From NCBI GenBank assembly GCA_016717285.1, contig JADKFU010000004.1, forward strand, positions 1,111,412 to 1,175,411: a stretch of DNA of 64,000 nucleotides, written 5' to 3'. The position numbers and the translations under genes are program-made. This DNA is from Chitinophagaceae bacterium. Lineage in GTDB: Bacteria; Bacteroidota; Bacteroidia; Chitinophagales; UBA10324. The notes under the pieces were generated by a model, which saw nothing but the letters and a program-made list of their open reading frames with translations, searched no databases and was not told where the DNA came from. This document shows, piece by piece, positions 47,439-56,962 of the stretch (position 1 is its first letter; every line of letters starts with the position of its first letter).

Positions 47439-48510
47439 AATACCGTTGGGCGCTCAGCATATTTCGTTGCTGGAGCCGCTTCATTTTAAGTTCACCACTG
47501 AAAATGAAAGAATTGTTGACACTCAGGCCAACCTGTTTTATGTGCACCGTGGTATTGAAGCTGCCTGTTGTTCAAAGTTTAAATTTCGTCAGGTGAGTTT
47601 TGTAGTGGGAAGGGTTTGCGGACTGTGTTCCATTTCTCATTCAACAGCGTACTCGCAGGTTGCAGAGAAGTTGGTGAAGATTGAAATTCCACGGCGTGCG
47701 AAATATTTAAGAATGCTGGTGATTGAAATGGATCGCATTCACTCACATCTCTTGTGCTTAAGCCACGTAGCAGAAAATTCAGGATACGAAGCATTGTTTA
47801 TGAAAACCATGCAGTACCGGGAGTTTGTAATGGAGTTGTTAGAAGCCGTTTGTGGCAATCGTATTCAATATGATTTCTCGATTGTTGGTGGTGTAACGCG
47901 CGACCTCAAACCCATGGTAGCGGAGATCATTTTAAAACGCTTGAAAATTTTTCTGCCGCAACTGGATGAACTGATGGACATCTATAAAAATAACTGGACG
48001 CTTTCATTAAAAAATAAAAATGCAGGCGCTATCACAAGAGCTGATGCTATGCGGTTAAATGTGGTAGGTCCCTTTGCCAGAGCTGCAGGGTTAGCTGTTG
48101 ATGTACGCAATGAAACAGAAGACCTGCTTCCCTGGAAAGAAGTGGGATTTGAAATGATAACAGAAACCGGTGGCGATGCCTATGCAAGAAACATTTTAAG
48201 ATTGCGCGAACTCTACATTTCCAAACGCATCATTGAGAATATCATACATGGCTTGCCTGAATCTCCATTGGTTACTGAAACAAAAGCTTTTCCGGATGGT
48301 GAAGCAGTGGCAAGAATTGAAGCGCCAAGAGGTGAATTGTTTTACTATGCAAAAGGTAATAAAACACAGGTACTTGAACGCTTAAAAATAAAGGCACCTA
48401 CGTTCTCGAATGTGGCTGCCATGGTGGAAGCGTTGAATGGAAATGAATACGGAAGCGCACCTGCAATCATTGCTTCTTTTGATCCTTGTTTGTCCTGTAC
48501 AGCAAGATGA
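47422..48510 (+). CDS. echE: Ech-type [NiFe]-hydrogenase large subunit with intact active-site cysteines
   Basis: 362 residues. Both NiFe motifs are complete: RVCGLCSISHS near the N-terminus (C66, C69) and FDPCLSCTAR at the very end (C356, C359). This separates it from the NuoD subunit of complex I, which has lost them, and predicts real H2 production or oxidation. Other NuoD-like segments include IEMDRIHSHLLCLSH, SIVGGVTRDLK and GPFARAAG. The protein stops three residues after the last cysteine, so there is no C-terminal extension for a maturation protease, as reported for some group 4 enzymes such as CooH. The start overlaps echD. Confidence 0.9.
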   Translation: MGKQYEIPLGAQHISLLEPLHFKFTTENERIVDTQANLFYVHRGIEAACCSKFKFRQVSFVVGRVCGLCSISHSTAYSQVAEKLVKIEIPRRAKYLRMLVIEMDRIHSHLLCLSHVAENSGYEALFMKTMQYREFVMELLEAVCGNRIQYDFSIVGGVTRDLKPMVAEIILKRLKIFLPQLDELMDIYKNNWTLSLKNKNAGAITRADAMRLNVVGPFARAAGLAVDVRNETEDLLPWKEVGFEMITETGGDAYARNILRLRELYISKRIIENIIHGLPESPLVTETKAFPDGEAVARIEAPRGELFYYAKGNKTQVLERLKIKAPTFSNVAAMVEALNGNEYGSAPAIIASFDPCLSCTAR

Positions 48511-48555
48511 CGTGAAGATTAATTTTTTTAGGCACAGGAAAGTAAATAGTTTAAA

Positions 48556-49011
48556 ATGAAATCATTCTTTAAAGCGTTGTTGAATATTTTCAGGAAACCG
48601 GTAACGGTAAAATATCCTTCGGAGAAAACTTTTCTTCCGGATGATTACCGCGGTTTGATCGGCTTTAATGAAGACCTGTGCATATGGTGCCGTCGGTGTG
48701 AAATGGTATGTCCGCCGGGCGCTATTGTGTTTTCTCAGGATTTGGAAGGAAAGCAAACTTATCATTTCAGCCGTGCCGTTTGCATTTATTGCGGAGAATG
48801 TGTACGCGCCTGTCCTAAAGAAGGTGCAATTTTTCAATCCAATGAACCCGCAAATTTTGCGGTTAAGGAATCGGACATCAACAACAATTGGAATAGATTA
48901 TTTGATGAAGCACTGGAAAGCAGGATCGCGTATGCTGCTGAAAAGAAAAGACGGGCTGCGGAGAAAGTTGTTGCTGCAAAAAAAGAGGAAGAAAGTAAGA
49001 CTGTTACTTAA
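48556..49011 (+). CDS. echF: Ech-type hydrogenase subunit F (two 4Fe-4S ferredoxin-like)
   Basis: 151 residues. Two clusters, each CxxCxxCxxxCP: CIWCRRCEMVCPPGA and CIYCGECVRACPKEGA. This NuoI-like subunit passes electrons from soluble ferredoxin to the small subunit. The C-terminal ~45 residues are a charged Lys/Glu/Ala-rich helix (EKKRRAAEKVVAAKKEEESK) not usually part of the core. No NADH-binding subunits are encoded nearby, so ferredoxin is the likely electron donor. Confidence 0.87.
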   Translation: MKSFFKALLNIFRKPVTVKYPSEKTFLPDDYRGLIGFNEDLCIWCRRCEMVCPPGAIVFSQDLEGKQTYHFSRAVCIYCGECVRACPKEGAIFQSNEPANFAVKESDINNNWNRLFDEALESRIAYAAEKKRRAAEKVVAAKKEEESKTVT

Positions 49012-49038
49012 TGTTGCTGTAAAAAAATCTTCAACAAC

Positions 49039-49383
49039 ATGCACGAACTTTCCATTGCATATTCCATTTTGTCCATTGCTGAAAATGCGGCACCTGGAAA
49101 TGACAAGAGTGTTGTTTCAGCTATCAATATTCAGATTGGAGCATTGAGCGGTATTGAAACAGAAGCACTGGCATTTGCTTTTTCCGTGATCAGGGATGAT
49201 ACGTTGCTCAAAGATGCGGAGCTGAATATTGAAATAATTCCGGGAGAAGCAATTTGCAATGAGTGCCATACTATTTTTCCATTTCATGAATATGGCAATT
49301 GCTGTCCGAAATGCAACAGCAATGTTCTTCAAATAATAAAGGGAAAAGAGTTGAAGGTGTTGAGCATTACGGTTGATGAATAA
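49039..49383 (+). CDS. hypA: Hydrogenase nickel-insertion protein HypA
   Basis: 114 residues. HypA delivers nickel to hydrogenase large subunits. It starts MHELSIAYSI, with the nickel-binding His at position 2, and has the zinc site CNECHTIF and CCPKCNSN (CxxC pairs). It follows echF by 27 bases and is probably co-transcribed. HypB-F are not in this window and must be encoded elsewhere if the hydrogenase is functional. The 265 bases after it hold no recognised gene. Confidence 0.92.
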   Translation: MHELSIAYSILSIAENAAPGNDKSVVSAINIQIGALSGIETEALAFAFSVIRDDTLLKDAELNIEIIPGEAICNECHTIFPFHEYGNCCPKCNSNVLQIIKGKELKVLSITVDE

Positions 49384-49648
49384 TCAAAGAACTTTTTTTT
49401 ATCGCAAAAGCTTTATTGTTTACGACTTTCAGGCTATGGTACTGATTGTTTTCTGAATCCATCTTCCCTCGATTTTCATTTGATCCTGAATGCAACAGTT
49501 GATAAGAATAACGTACCTGTTTTGCCGGATTCGCTATGATCAATCAACTTTCACCTGCTGACATTTATCATATTCACCTATGACAACTGGCATAAAAACA
49601 GTCGGGTGAAGATTCGAATTTTACGATTGCATTAACAGAAAATTGACC

Positions 49649-49978
49649 ATGGAAGAATTATTGGATAAAACTTCGAAGGTTAAAGAAAGAAAGGTGAAAG
49701 GAAGGGTTAAGATTGATATTCAGAAATGCAAAGGATGTGAACTCTGCACTGTTGCTTGTAAAGAAAATGCTTTAAAACTTTCTGAAACCATTAATATAAA
49801 AGGATACCGGTACATCGTAGCCAACAATGATGTTTGTACCGGTTGTGTTAATTGTGCATTGGTTTGTCCGGATGCGGTAATTACTGTTTACCGCACGCAT
49901 CCCAAAAAGAAACCTGTTGATATCACACCTCCCGATATCCGCGAACAGATACATTCCATGACCGTTACTTCAAAATAA
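49649..49978 (+). CDS. 2-oxoacid:ferredoxin oxidoreductase delta subunit (two 4Fe-4S)
   Basis: 109 residues. Two complete clusters, CKGCELCTVACKENA and CTGCVNCALVCPDA, as in the delta subunits of PorD, VorD or KorD type. It carries electrons from the thiamine-diphosphate subunit to ferredoxin. A TTG six bases upstream is a less likely start than the ATG at 49649. Seven bases before the alpha-subunit gene. Confidence 0.88.
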   Translation: MEELLDKTSKVKERKVKGRVKIDIQKCKGCELCTVACKENALKLSETINIKGYRYIVANNDVCTGCVNCALVCPDAVITVYRTHPKKKPVDITPPDIREQIHSMTVTSK

Positions 49979-49985
49979 AAGCTGT

Positions 49986-51053
49986 ATGACTGAACCAAGA
50001 TTAATGAAAGGCAATGAAGCAATGGCCGAAGCTGCTATTCAGGCCGGTTGCGATGCATACTTTGGGTATCCTATCACCCCACAATCAGAGGTGCTGGAAT
50101 ACCTTGCCAGGGAAATGCCCAGGCACAACAGGATTGTATTGCAGGCAGAGAGTGAAGTGGCTTCTATTAACATGGTGTATGGAGCAGCCGGTGCGGGTTT
50201 TCGTGCCATGACTTCTTCTTCATCGCCTGGCATCAGTCTTATGCAAGAGGGCATTTCATACATGGCAGGAGCGGAGTTACCTTGTTTGATTGTAAATGTA
50301 AACCGTGCAGGTCCCGGATTAGGAACTATTCAACCTGGTCAGGGTGATTATTTCCAATCTGTAAAGGGTGGCGGGCATGGTGATTATAAAATGATTGTGC
50401 TGGCTCCTTCTTCGGTGCAGGAGATGGCTGATTTTGTTTACCTCGGATTTGATCTCGCGGAAAAATACAGGAATCCCGTGCTGATATTGTCAGATGGTGC
50501 TATCGGACAGATGATGGAAAAAGTACATTTCAAGTCATATGCTATTCCTGAAGTTGATAAATCATGGGCAACCACCGGCAAACCGAAAACACGCGCCCGC
50601 AATTTTATCACATCATTGCATATTCAACCGGAAAAAATGGAGCAGCATAATCTAAAGCTGGAGGCGAAGTATAAAACTATTCGTGAACAGGAAGTAAGGT
50701 TTGAAGAATACAATACTGAAAATGCAGAATACCTTTTTGTTGCCTACGGATTAAGTGCAAGAATTTGCATGAAGGCAATGGACATTGCAAAAGACAACGG
50801 CCTAAAAGTGGGTTTACTTCGGCCTGTTACCTTGTATCCGTTTCCAACCCAAAGATTATATGAGCTGGCTGCACAAATGAAATTAATGTTGAGCGTTGAA
50901 CTCAACAGCGGACAGATGGTAGAAGATGTAAGACTTGCAGTGAATGGAACAGTACCGGTTGAATTTTATGGACGACTCGGTGGCATGCTGCCAACACCGG
51001 AAGAAGTTGTTCAACATCTTGAAAAATTAATTCTGAAGCGCCATGCAAACTGA
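49986..51053 (+). CDS. vorB: 2-oxoacid:ferredoxin oxidoreductase alpha subunit (VorB/KorA-like)
   Basis: 355 residues. Strongly resembles 3-methyl-2-oxobutanoate or 2-oxoglutarate:ferredoxin oxidoreductase alpha chains: RLMKGNEAMAEAAIQAGCDA, YFGYPITPQSEVLEYLA, MTSSSSPGISLMQEGISY and RAGPGLGTIQPGQGDY. It oxidatively decarboxylates a 2-oxoacid to acyl-CoA and reduces ferredoxin. The close VorB match favours branched-chain oxoacids, but substrate range cannot be read with certainty. Overlaps the beta subunit by 11 bases. Next to the ech operon it probably supplies reduced ferredoxin. Confidence 0.87.
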   Translation: MTEPRLMKGNEAMAEAAIQAGCDAYFGYPITPQSEVLEYLAREMPRHNRIVLQAESEVASINMVYGAAGAGFRAMTSSSSPGISLMQEGISYMAGAELPCLIVNVNRAGPGLGTIQPGQGDYFQSVKGGGHGDYKMIVLAPSSVQEMADFVYLGFDLAEKYRNPVLILSDGAIGQMMEKVHFKSYAIPEVDKSWATTGKPKTRARNFITSLHIQPEKMEQHNLKLEAKYKTIREQEVRFEEYNTENAEYLFVAYGLSARICMKAMDIAKDNGLKVGLLRPVTLYPFPTQRLYELAAQMKLMLSVELNSGQMVEDVRLAVNGTVPVEFYGRLGGMLPTPEEVVQHLEKLILKRHAN

Positions 51054-51885
51054 AGAACTTGTTTTGCCTGAAACAATGCTGGAAATAAAATCACCTGAAT
51101 GCCAGGAAGAAGAATATGAAATGGTGTATCACCGGCCGGCAACTTTGCTGGATGTGAACATGCATTACTGTCCCGGATGCGCGCACAGCCTGGTGCACAA
51201 ACTGATTATGGAAGTGGTGGAAGAAATGGGCATTCAGGAAAAAACTATTGGCGTGGCACCTGTTGGTTGCTCTGTTTTCGCGTATGACTATATGGATATT
51301 GATATGCAGGAAGCTGCACATGGAAGAGCCGCTGCCGTAGCCACAGCCATCAAAAGACTGATGCCTGATAAATATGTATTCACCTATCAGGGAGATGGTG
51401 ATCTTGCCGCGATTGGTATCGCAGAAACATTGCATGCCATCAATCGTGGAGAAAATATACTGATCGTTTTCATGAACAATGCCGTGTATGGAATGACCAG
51501 CGGACAAATGGCACCAACCACACTGGCGGGAATGAAAACTACAACGAGCCCGGATGGAAGAGACGTTGGCTATTATGGTGCACCCATTAAAGTTGCTGAA
51601 CTGATGTCGAATCTGCCCGGCGCTTTTTTTGTAACACGTCAGGCCGTCAACAGCGCGAACGGAGTGCGTCGCACGAAAAAAGCTTTGCAGCAGGCATTCA
51701 ACTATCAACAACTGCATAAAGGAACCTGCCTGGTTGAAATAATCGGTAATTGTCCGTCCAATTGGAAGATGACACCGATAGAAGCGTCAAAATTTATTGA
51801 TGAAGAAATGATCAAAACGTTTCCGTTAGGTGATATTAAATTGCCAAAGCCGGAGGAGTTAAAAAATAATCTGGAGGGAAAATAA
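51043..51885 (+). CDS. 2-oxoacid:ferredoxin oxidoreductase beta subunit (thiamine diphosphate-binding)
   Basis: 280 residues. The C-terminal half of the ThDP fold: MHYCPGCAHSLVHKLIMEV (with a conserved CPGC), VAPVGCSVFAYDY, and the ThDP-Mg motif GDGDLAAIG followed by NNAVYGMTSGQMAPTT. MQEAAHGRAAAVATAIKR is also typical. It binds the cofactor and makes the active site together with the alpha subunit. The gamma gene follows after two bases. Confidence 0.9.
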   Translation: MQTEELVLPETMLEIKSPECQEEEYEMVYHRPATLLDVNMHYCPGCAHSLVHKLIMEVVEEMGIQEKTIGVAPVGCSVFAYDYMDIDMQEAAHGRAAAVATAIKRLMPDKYVFTYQGDGDLAAIGIAETLHAINRGENILIVFMNNAVYGMTSGQMAPTTLAGMKTTTSPDGRDVGYYGAPIKVAELMSNLPGAFFVTRQAVNSANGVRRTKKALQQAFNYQQLHKGTCLVEIIGNCPSNWKMTPIEASKFIDEEMIKTFPLGDIKLPKPEELKNNLEGK

Positions 51886-51887
51886 TC

Positions 51888-52445
51888 ATGTTAGAAGAAC
51901 TGGTAGTTGCAGGATTTGGTGGACAGGGTGTTTTGTCGTTGGGCATGACACTGGCGTATGCAGGAATGATTGAAAACAAAGAGATTTCATGGATGCCTTC
52001 TTATGGTCCTGAAATGAGAGGCGGTACAGCAAATTGTATCACTATTATTTCAGATAATAAAATAAGTTCGCCCATCATCTCCTTGTTCGATTCCGCACTT
52101 GTGCTGAATCAGCCCTCTATGGATAAATTTGCTCCGAGGGTGAAAAAAGGAGGATTACTGCTGTATGAATCAGGCAATATTTTCAAGCCGGCCAATAGAA
52201 CTGACATTGAAATCATTGGCATTCCTGCATCCACGGAAGCATTGATGATGAAGAATGCGAAAATCATGAACATGATCATGTTGGGCGCTTATCTGCATCT
52301 CAAGCCCATTGTGAAAACAGATTCCATTCTGGAAGCCTTGAAGAAAGTATTACCGGAAAAATATCACCACCTGCTCGACATCAACAGACAGGCACTGGAA
52401 AAAGGAGCGGCACTGCTCCAGCAACAATTAAAGGCAGTATCCTGA
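51888..52445 (+). CDS. 2-oxoacid:ferredoxin oxidoreductase gamma subunit
   Basis: 185 residues. VVAGFGGQGVLSLGMTLAYA and SWMPSYGPEMRGGTANC are the signature segments of the gamma chains of pyruvate/oxoacid:ferredoxin oxidoreductases. It completes the four-subunit set (delta, alpha, beta, gamma) in one operon. The last gene of the hydrogenase/oxidoreductase region; pdxH follows after 36 bases and may share the transcript. Confidence 0.9.
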   Translation: MLEELVVAGFGGQGVLSLGMTLAYAGMIENKEISWMPSYGPEMRGGTANCITIISDNKISSPIISLFDSALVLNQPSMDKFAPRVKKGGLLLYESGNIFKPANRTDIEIIGIPASTEALMMKNAKIMNMIMLGAYLHLKPIVKTDSILEALKKVLPEKYHHLLDINRQALEKGAALLQQQLKAVS

Positions 52446-52481
52446 TATTGATCATCTTCACACGGCAATAAATTGAGCTTT

Positions 52482-53130
52482 ATGAAACCGGAAGAAATTT
52501 CGCAATTGCGAAAAGAGTATGCAATGAATTCTCTCAACGAAGAAGACATGGCAGCCACGCCTTTTTTGCAATTTCAAAAATGGTGGGAAGATGCGGAGCA
52601 TTCGAATATTGAGGAGATGAATGCGATGACGTTGGCTACAAGCACTGTTGATGGATTGGTGGATGCAAGAATTGTATTGTTGAAAGCCTTTGATGAAAAT
52701 GGTTTTGTTTTTTTCACGAATTATAACAGCGCTAAAAGTGAGCAGCTTGCACAAAATTCCAATTGTTGCTTACTGTTTTTTTGGAAGGAACTGGAACGGC
52801 AGGTACGCATCAATGGTGTGGCTGAAAAGATATCGCTTAAAGAAAGCATTGATTATTTCGACAGCCGCCCTGAAGGAAGCAAGATCGGGGCATGGGCGTC
52901 ACCGCAAAGCATGGTAGTGGCCGGTCAATCATGGCTGAAGGAAACCTTCCAGTTTTATGCGGAACGTTTCAAGCATGGTAAAATTCCAAAGCCTCCGCAT
53001 TGGGGTGGCTATCGCGTAAAACCTGTTTGTGTCGAGTTCTGGCAAGGCCGGCCGAGTCGTATGCATGATCGTATTCTTTATAGAAATCTTGCAAAAGGTG
53101 AATGGGGGAATGGAACGGCTGGAACCATAA
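52482..53130 (+). CDS. pdxH: Pyridoxamine 5'-phosphate oxidase, C-terminus displaced by an extra G
   Basis: FMN enzyme that makes pyridoxal 5'-phosphate. Family segments: MTLATSTVDGLVDARIVLLK, FFTNYNSAKSEQLAQN, LFFWKELERQVRINGVAEKI, SRPEGSKIGAWASPQS and VEFWQGRPSRMHDRI. The reading frame as sequenced ends in a non-family tail (GNGTAGTIKNIINRV, stop at 53153). Removing one G from the run at about 53104-53108 gives EWGMERLEP and a stop at 53128-53130, the conserved end of PdxH. The run therefore carries a one-base insertion, most likely an error. Start at the ATG 52482 rather than a TTG at 52473. Confidence 0.92.
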
Positions 53131-53219
53131 AGAATATTATTAATCGCGTTTAATTTTAAATATATTCAACCCACCTGAGAAGTAAGGGCATTTTATACTG
53201 AGCTGGTTCCTATCATAAA

Positions 53220-53318
53220 ATGGAAACGGGAAAACTGACGCCTGCTGTTTATTATATTCAGGTGATAGACGGACCACTGAAATCTTCACGCACTTTCAGT
53301 TTTTTGAAGTCCGGTTAA
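53220..53318 (+). pseudogene. Remnant of a T9SS C-terminal sorting domain
   Basis: A short frame encodes METGKLTPAVYYIQVIDG and ends SFLKSG. This matches the last strands of type A sorting domains, with the pattern LxxGxYxxxxxxG...kfxk. The body of the protein is absent: only the end of a T9SS-exported protein remains. Its stop TAA at 53316-53318 overlaps the scpA stop on the other strand (shared TTAA). Confidence 0.55.
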
Positions 53319-54062
53319 GCTGCCTTATTGATCCAGAAATTGTTGAAACCCATTCCCGACTGAATCAGAATCAGTTTCTGCTGACTCATTTCAAGTAATG
53401 CAAGGAAGGTGAAGATAGCGTGGATGCGATTGGTGCATATTTCAAACAGACGCGAAAATGGAACATCATGTTCCGTCTCCATCAATTTTGTAACGTATTC
53501 TTTCTGTCCTTCAATAGTATATGGAAATGAAATGATCCTGTGAACGGGCCTGTTTTTTCTTCTTCCAGCTTCCGCATCACTTTTCAAATGCTTTCAATAA
53601 TTTGAAAAGTGTAAGCGTATGCAGTTCCGCTTCGCCGGTCCATGTTTCAGAAATCGCTTTTAGCTCGCTTACTATATTACCACGCTCGAATTGTTTGCTC
53701 CTCTCATCTTCTAACAAGCGCAGATCATCCAGCACTTCTTTATAACGTTTGTATTCAAGCAGTTGCTGCACCAATTCCAGTCGTGGGTCTATTTCCTGAC
53801 CTTTTTCGTCCACCTCTTTTCGTGGTAACAGCATTTTTGCCTTGATGCGCATGAGTGTGGCCGCCACAACAATAAATTCGCTGGCCAGCTCAATATTCAT
53901 TACGCTTAGCTTATGAATGTAATTCAAAAAATCCTGCGTGATGCGCGCAATAGGAATATTGTAGATATCCAGTTCGTCGCGCTCAATAAAAAAGAGCAGC
54001 AGGTCGAAAGGACCTTCAAACTGAGGTAATTTTATTTCGTATGTTGTTGGTGCTTCAGTCAT
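53315..54062 (-). CDS. scpA: Segregation and condensation protein A, one frameshift
   Basis: The kleisin that bridges the SMC heads and ScpB during chromosome segregation. Signature N-terminus YEIKLPQFEGPFDLLLFFIE, then DIYNIPIARITQDFL and ELASEFIVVAATLMRIKAKMLL. After a frameshift near 53580 the C-terminal winged-helix part continues (FSRLFEICTNRIHAIFTFLALLEM). Repaired length is about 250 residues, normal for ScpA. No scpB is nearby. Confidence 0.9.
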
Positions 54063-54271
54063 CTTAAAAAATGAAAAACAAAATTAGCCTTCAATTGTTA
54101 GCATTGCCATTTAAACACTTTCTAAATATCCACAGTAGCCGGAACACGTGTTGCCTGATAAATAAATAAAGGTTGCTGGTCAAAATCGTTGCCAATCAGG
54201 CATTTGAAACGTATCAAACCTGATATTATTGAAGTAATCATTAATTTTACCACCTCATTTATTCACACTAA

Positions 54272-56194
54272 ATGGAAATTCAAGCAGGCGAATTGTTGTC
54301 GGAGATCAATTATCCGGCTGATCTCAGGAAACTCGGGAAAGACAAACTTCACCAGGTTTCGCAGGAATTGCGGCAGTTTATCATCGACAGTGTATCTGTT
54401 TATGGCGGACATTTCGGAGCCAGCCTCGGTGTGGTGGAAATGACTGTTGCCATTCATTATGTGTTCAATACACCTTATGACCAGTTGATTTGGGATGTAG
54501 GCCACCAGGCATATGGCCATAAAATTTTGACCGGAAGAAGAAAACGTTTTCAGACCAACAGAAAATTCAAAGGCATTGCAGGTTTCCCTTCCCGTGCCGA
54601 AAGTGAATACGACACTTTTGGAGTGGGTCACTCTTCCACCTCCATTTCTGCCGGTGTTGGAATGGCCGTTGCCAGCAAGTACAAGGGAGAAAAGGATCGT
54701 CAGCACATTGTGGTAATCGGCGATGGAGCCATGACAGCAGGATTGGCCTTTGAAGGCATGAATCATGCAGGCGTTTCTGATTCGAACCTGTTGATTATTC
54801 TGAATGATAATTGTATGAGCATTGATCCGAATGTAGGCGCGCTGAAAGAGTATTTAACAGACATCACCACTTCCCAGACCTACAATAAAACCCGGGATGA
54901 AATCTGGAATTTGTTCGGAAAGCTCGGTGGCAAAGGAGCACAAAAGCAACTTTCTAAAATTGAAGCTAGTCTCAAGAGTGCGATCTCAAAAAAGCAGTAA
55001 TATTTTCGAAGCGCTGAACCTGCGGTACTTTGGTCCTGTGGATGGACACAATGTGAATCGTCTTGCTGAAATCCTTGAAGACCTCAAGCACATTCCGGGA
55101 CCTAAATTATTGCATTGCATTACTACAAAGGGAAAGGGTTATTATCTCGCCGAACAAGATCAAACCAAATGGCATGCACCAGGTTTGTTTGACAAAGTAA
55201 CAGGCGAAATTTTTAAGAAGATTCCTGAAAAACCATTGCCACCAAAATATCAGGAGGTGTTTGGCCATACCATTGTTGAACTGGCAAAGCAAAACTCAAA
55301 ATCATGGGCATTACGCCTGCGATGCCTTCAGGTTCTTCGTTAAATATTATGATGAAAGAAATGCCGAGGCGTGCGTTTGATGTGGGCATTGCAGAGCAAC
55401 ATGCAGTCACTTTTGCAGCAGGTCTTGCTACGCAGGGGATTAATTCCATTTGCAATGTCTACAGCACCTTTCTACAGCGAGGCTATGATCAGGTAATTCA
55501 TGATGTGGCTATTCAAAAGCTACACGTGGTTTTTTGTCTGGATCGTGGCGGTTTGGTGGGAGAAGACGGTGTAACGCACCAAGGCAGTTTTGATCTTGCG
55601 TATATGCGCATACTTCCCAACATGGTAGTAAGTGCCCCGATGAATGAAGAGGAGTTGCGTAACCTGATGTACACGGCGCAACTGGAGAAAAATAACGGAC
55701 CGTTTTCGATTCGGTATCCAAGAGGAGAAGGCGTAATGGCTGACTGGAGAAAACCATTTACAGAATTGGAGATTGGTAAAGGCCGGCAGATCTGCAATGG
55801 TGAAGAGGTATGCATATTATCTATCGGTCATCCCGGAAATTTTGCAGTAGAAGCATGTAAAGAATTGAGACTTGATGATATTTATCCGGCACACTATGAC
55901 ATGCGTTTTGTGAAACCATTGGATGAAGATCTCTTACATGAAGTTTTTAAGAAATTCAAAAAGATCATTACGGTGGAAGACGGTGCCGTGCAAGGCGGAT
56001 TCGGAAGTGCAATTTTAGAATTTATGAATGAGCATCATTATACAGCGCATGTTAAAAGGCTCGGTATTCCTGATAAGTTTATTGAACACGGCTCATTGAA
56101 GGAGTTGCACCATTTGTGTGGTTTTGATGCCGACGGAATAATGGAAGCGGTGAGGGAGATGGTGAAGGAGCGGGTGGTGGTGAAGGTGGTGTGA
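54272..56194 (+). CDS. dxs: 1-deoxy-D-xylulose-5-phosphate synthase, two frameshifts
   Basis: First enzyme of the non-mevalonate isoprenoid pathway; condenses pyruvate and glyceraldehyde 3-phosphate using thiamine diphosphate. N-terminal part: GGHFGASLGVVEMTVAIHYV, WDVGHQAYGHKILTGR, the ThDP motif GDGAMTAG...LNDN. Middle: RYFGPVDGHNV and TTKGKGY. C-terminal part: FDVGIAEQHAVTFAAG, LDRGGLVGEDGVTHQGSFDL, EDGAVQGGFGSA. The frame breaks in the A6 run near 54989 and near 55297. Both breaks lie between intact conserved blocks in an essential gene, so sequencing error is likely. Repaired length is about 640 residues, standard for Dxs. Confidence 0.93.
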
Positions 56195-56306
56195 TATAAA
56201 ATCTATGATAAACTATTCAAATTGAAATGAAGATGCGATTAAATGAAATGGGAAAGCAGAATTAATACGCAAATAAGCCCTACGGTTAAAAAAATACTTT
56301 TGCAGT

Positions 56307-56593
56307 ATGATATCTGAAACCAAACAAAAGATCATACTTGACAGGCTGGCATCGTTAAATCCAATTTCTGTGGCGGTTTTGGTTCTTTTGCGCGGAGATC
56401 AAAGAGACGATAGTGATCTTGATATTTTAGTTGATACACAGCCCATTATAGTTTACTTGATCTTATTGACCTTGAACAGCAACTACACAGCATTCGGGTA
56501 CCAAAGTAGACCTGGTAACCAAAAAGATCATTGTCTCCTTACTTCAAGCCGTATATCGAGAAAAATCTTGTTTATCTCCATGCTGCAGGCTAA
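56307..56593 (+). CDS. mntA: MntA-like nucleotidyltransferase antitoxin, frameshifted
   Basis: Repaired product is about 96 residues. A minimal nucleotidyltransferase of the MNT family, here with frame breaks near 56378 and 56396 that hide GSFARGD. The signature becomes AVFGSFARGDQRDDSDLDIL once two missing bases are assumed, giving the GSxxxGxxxxxSDxD motif. The C-terminal end SPYFKPYIEKNLVYLHAAG and stop at 56591-56593 are reached in a third frame. MntA AMPylates and inactivates its HepT partner. The 3' end overlaps the hepT start, as usual for this pair. Confidence 0.72.
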
Positions 56594-56929
56594 GCCGGAG
56601 CTGACATATTTGAAACATATCCTTGACTGTTGTGTATCAATAGAAGAGTACACGCAGTCTATGAATGAAGAAAATTTCTTAAGAGATAAAAAACTCAGGA
56701 TGCTGTAATCAGAAATTTTGAAGTTATTGGAGAGGCTACAAAACATTTATCTGATGCGTTTAGAACAAGTCATTCAAATATTGAATGGAAAAAAATAGCA
56801 GGTTTAAGAGATAAGCTAATTCATGACTATATGGGAATTGATCTTTGGTCAATATGGGTATTAGCTACTGAAATGATTCCTGATTTTAGTACAGAAATAA
56901 AGAAAATTATTTCGGGTGAAGAGGATTGA
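56580..56929 (+). CDS. hepT: HepT-like HEPN ribonuclease toxin, frameshifted
   Basis: About 116 residues after repair. HEPN-family RNase toxin. The N-terminus is LTYLKHILDCCVSIEEY. After a one-base shift near 56697 it continues DAVIRNFEVIGEATKHL and GLRDKLIHDYMGIDLWSIW. RDKLIHDY is the catalytic Rx4HxY motif, including the tyrosine that MntA modifies. Both genes carry indels in a region where most genes do, so it is probably an intact MntA-HepT toxin-antitoxin pair in the organism. Confidence 0.78.
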
Positions 56930-56962
56930 TAGGTAAGAGATACCTGAGAAAAAGCAACCATA

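Noticed and set aside
49384..49648. Possible regulatory RNA or small gene between hypA and the oxidoreductase
   Set aside because: No stable hairpin, tRNA-like structure or coding frame stands out; only a plain spacer could be supported.
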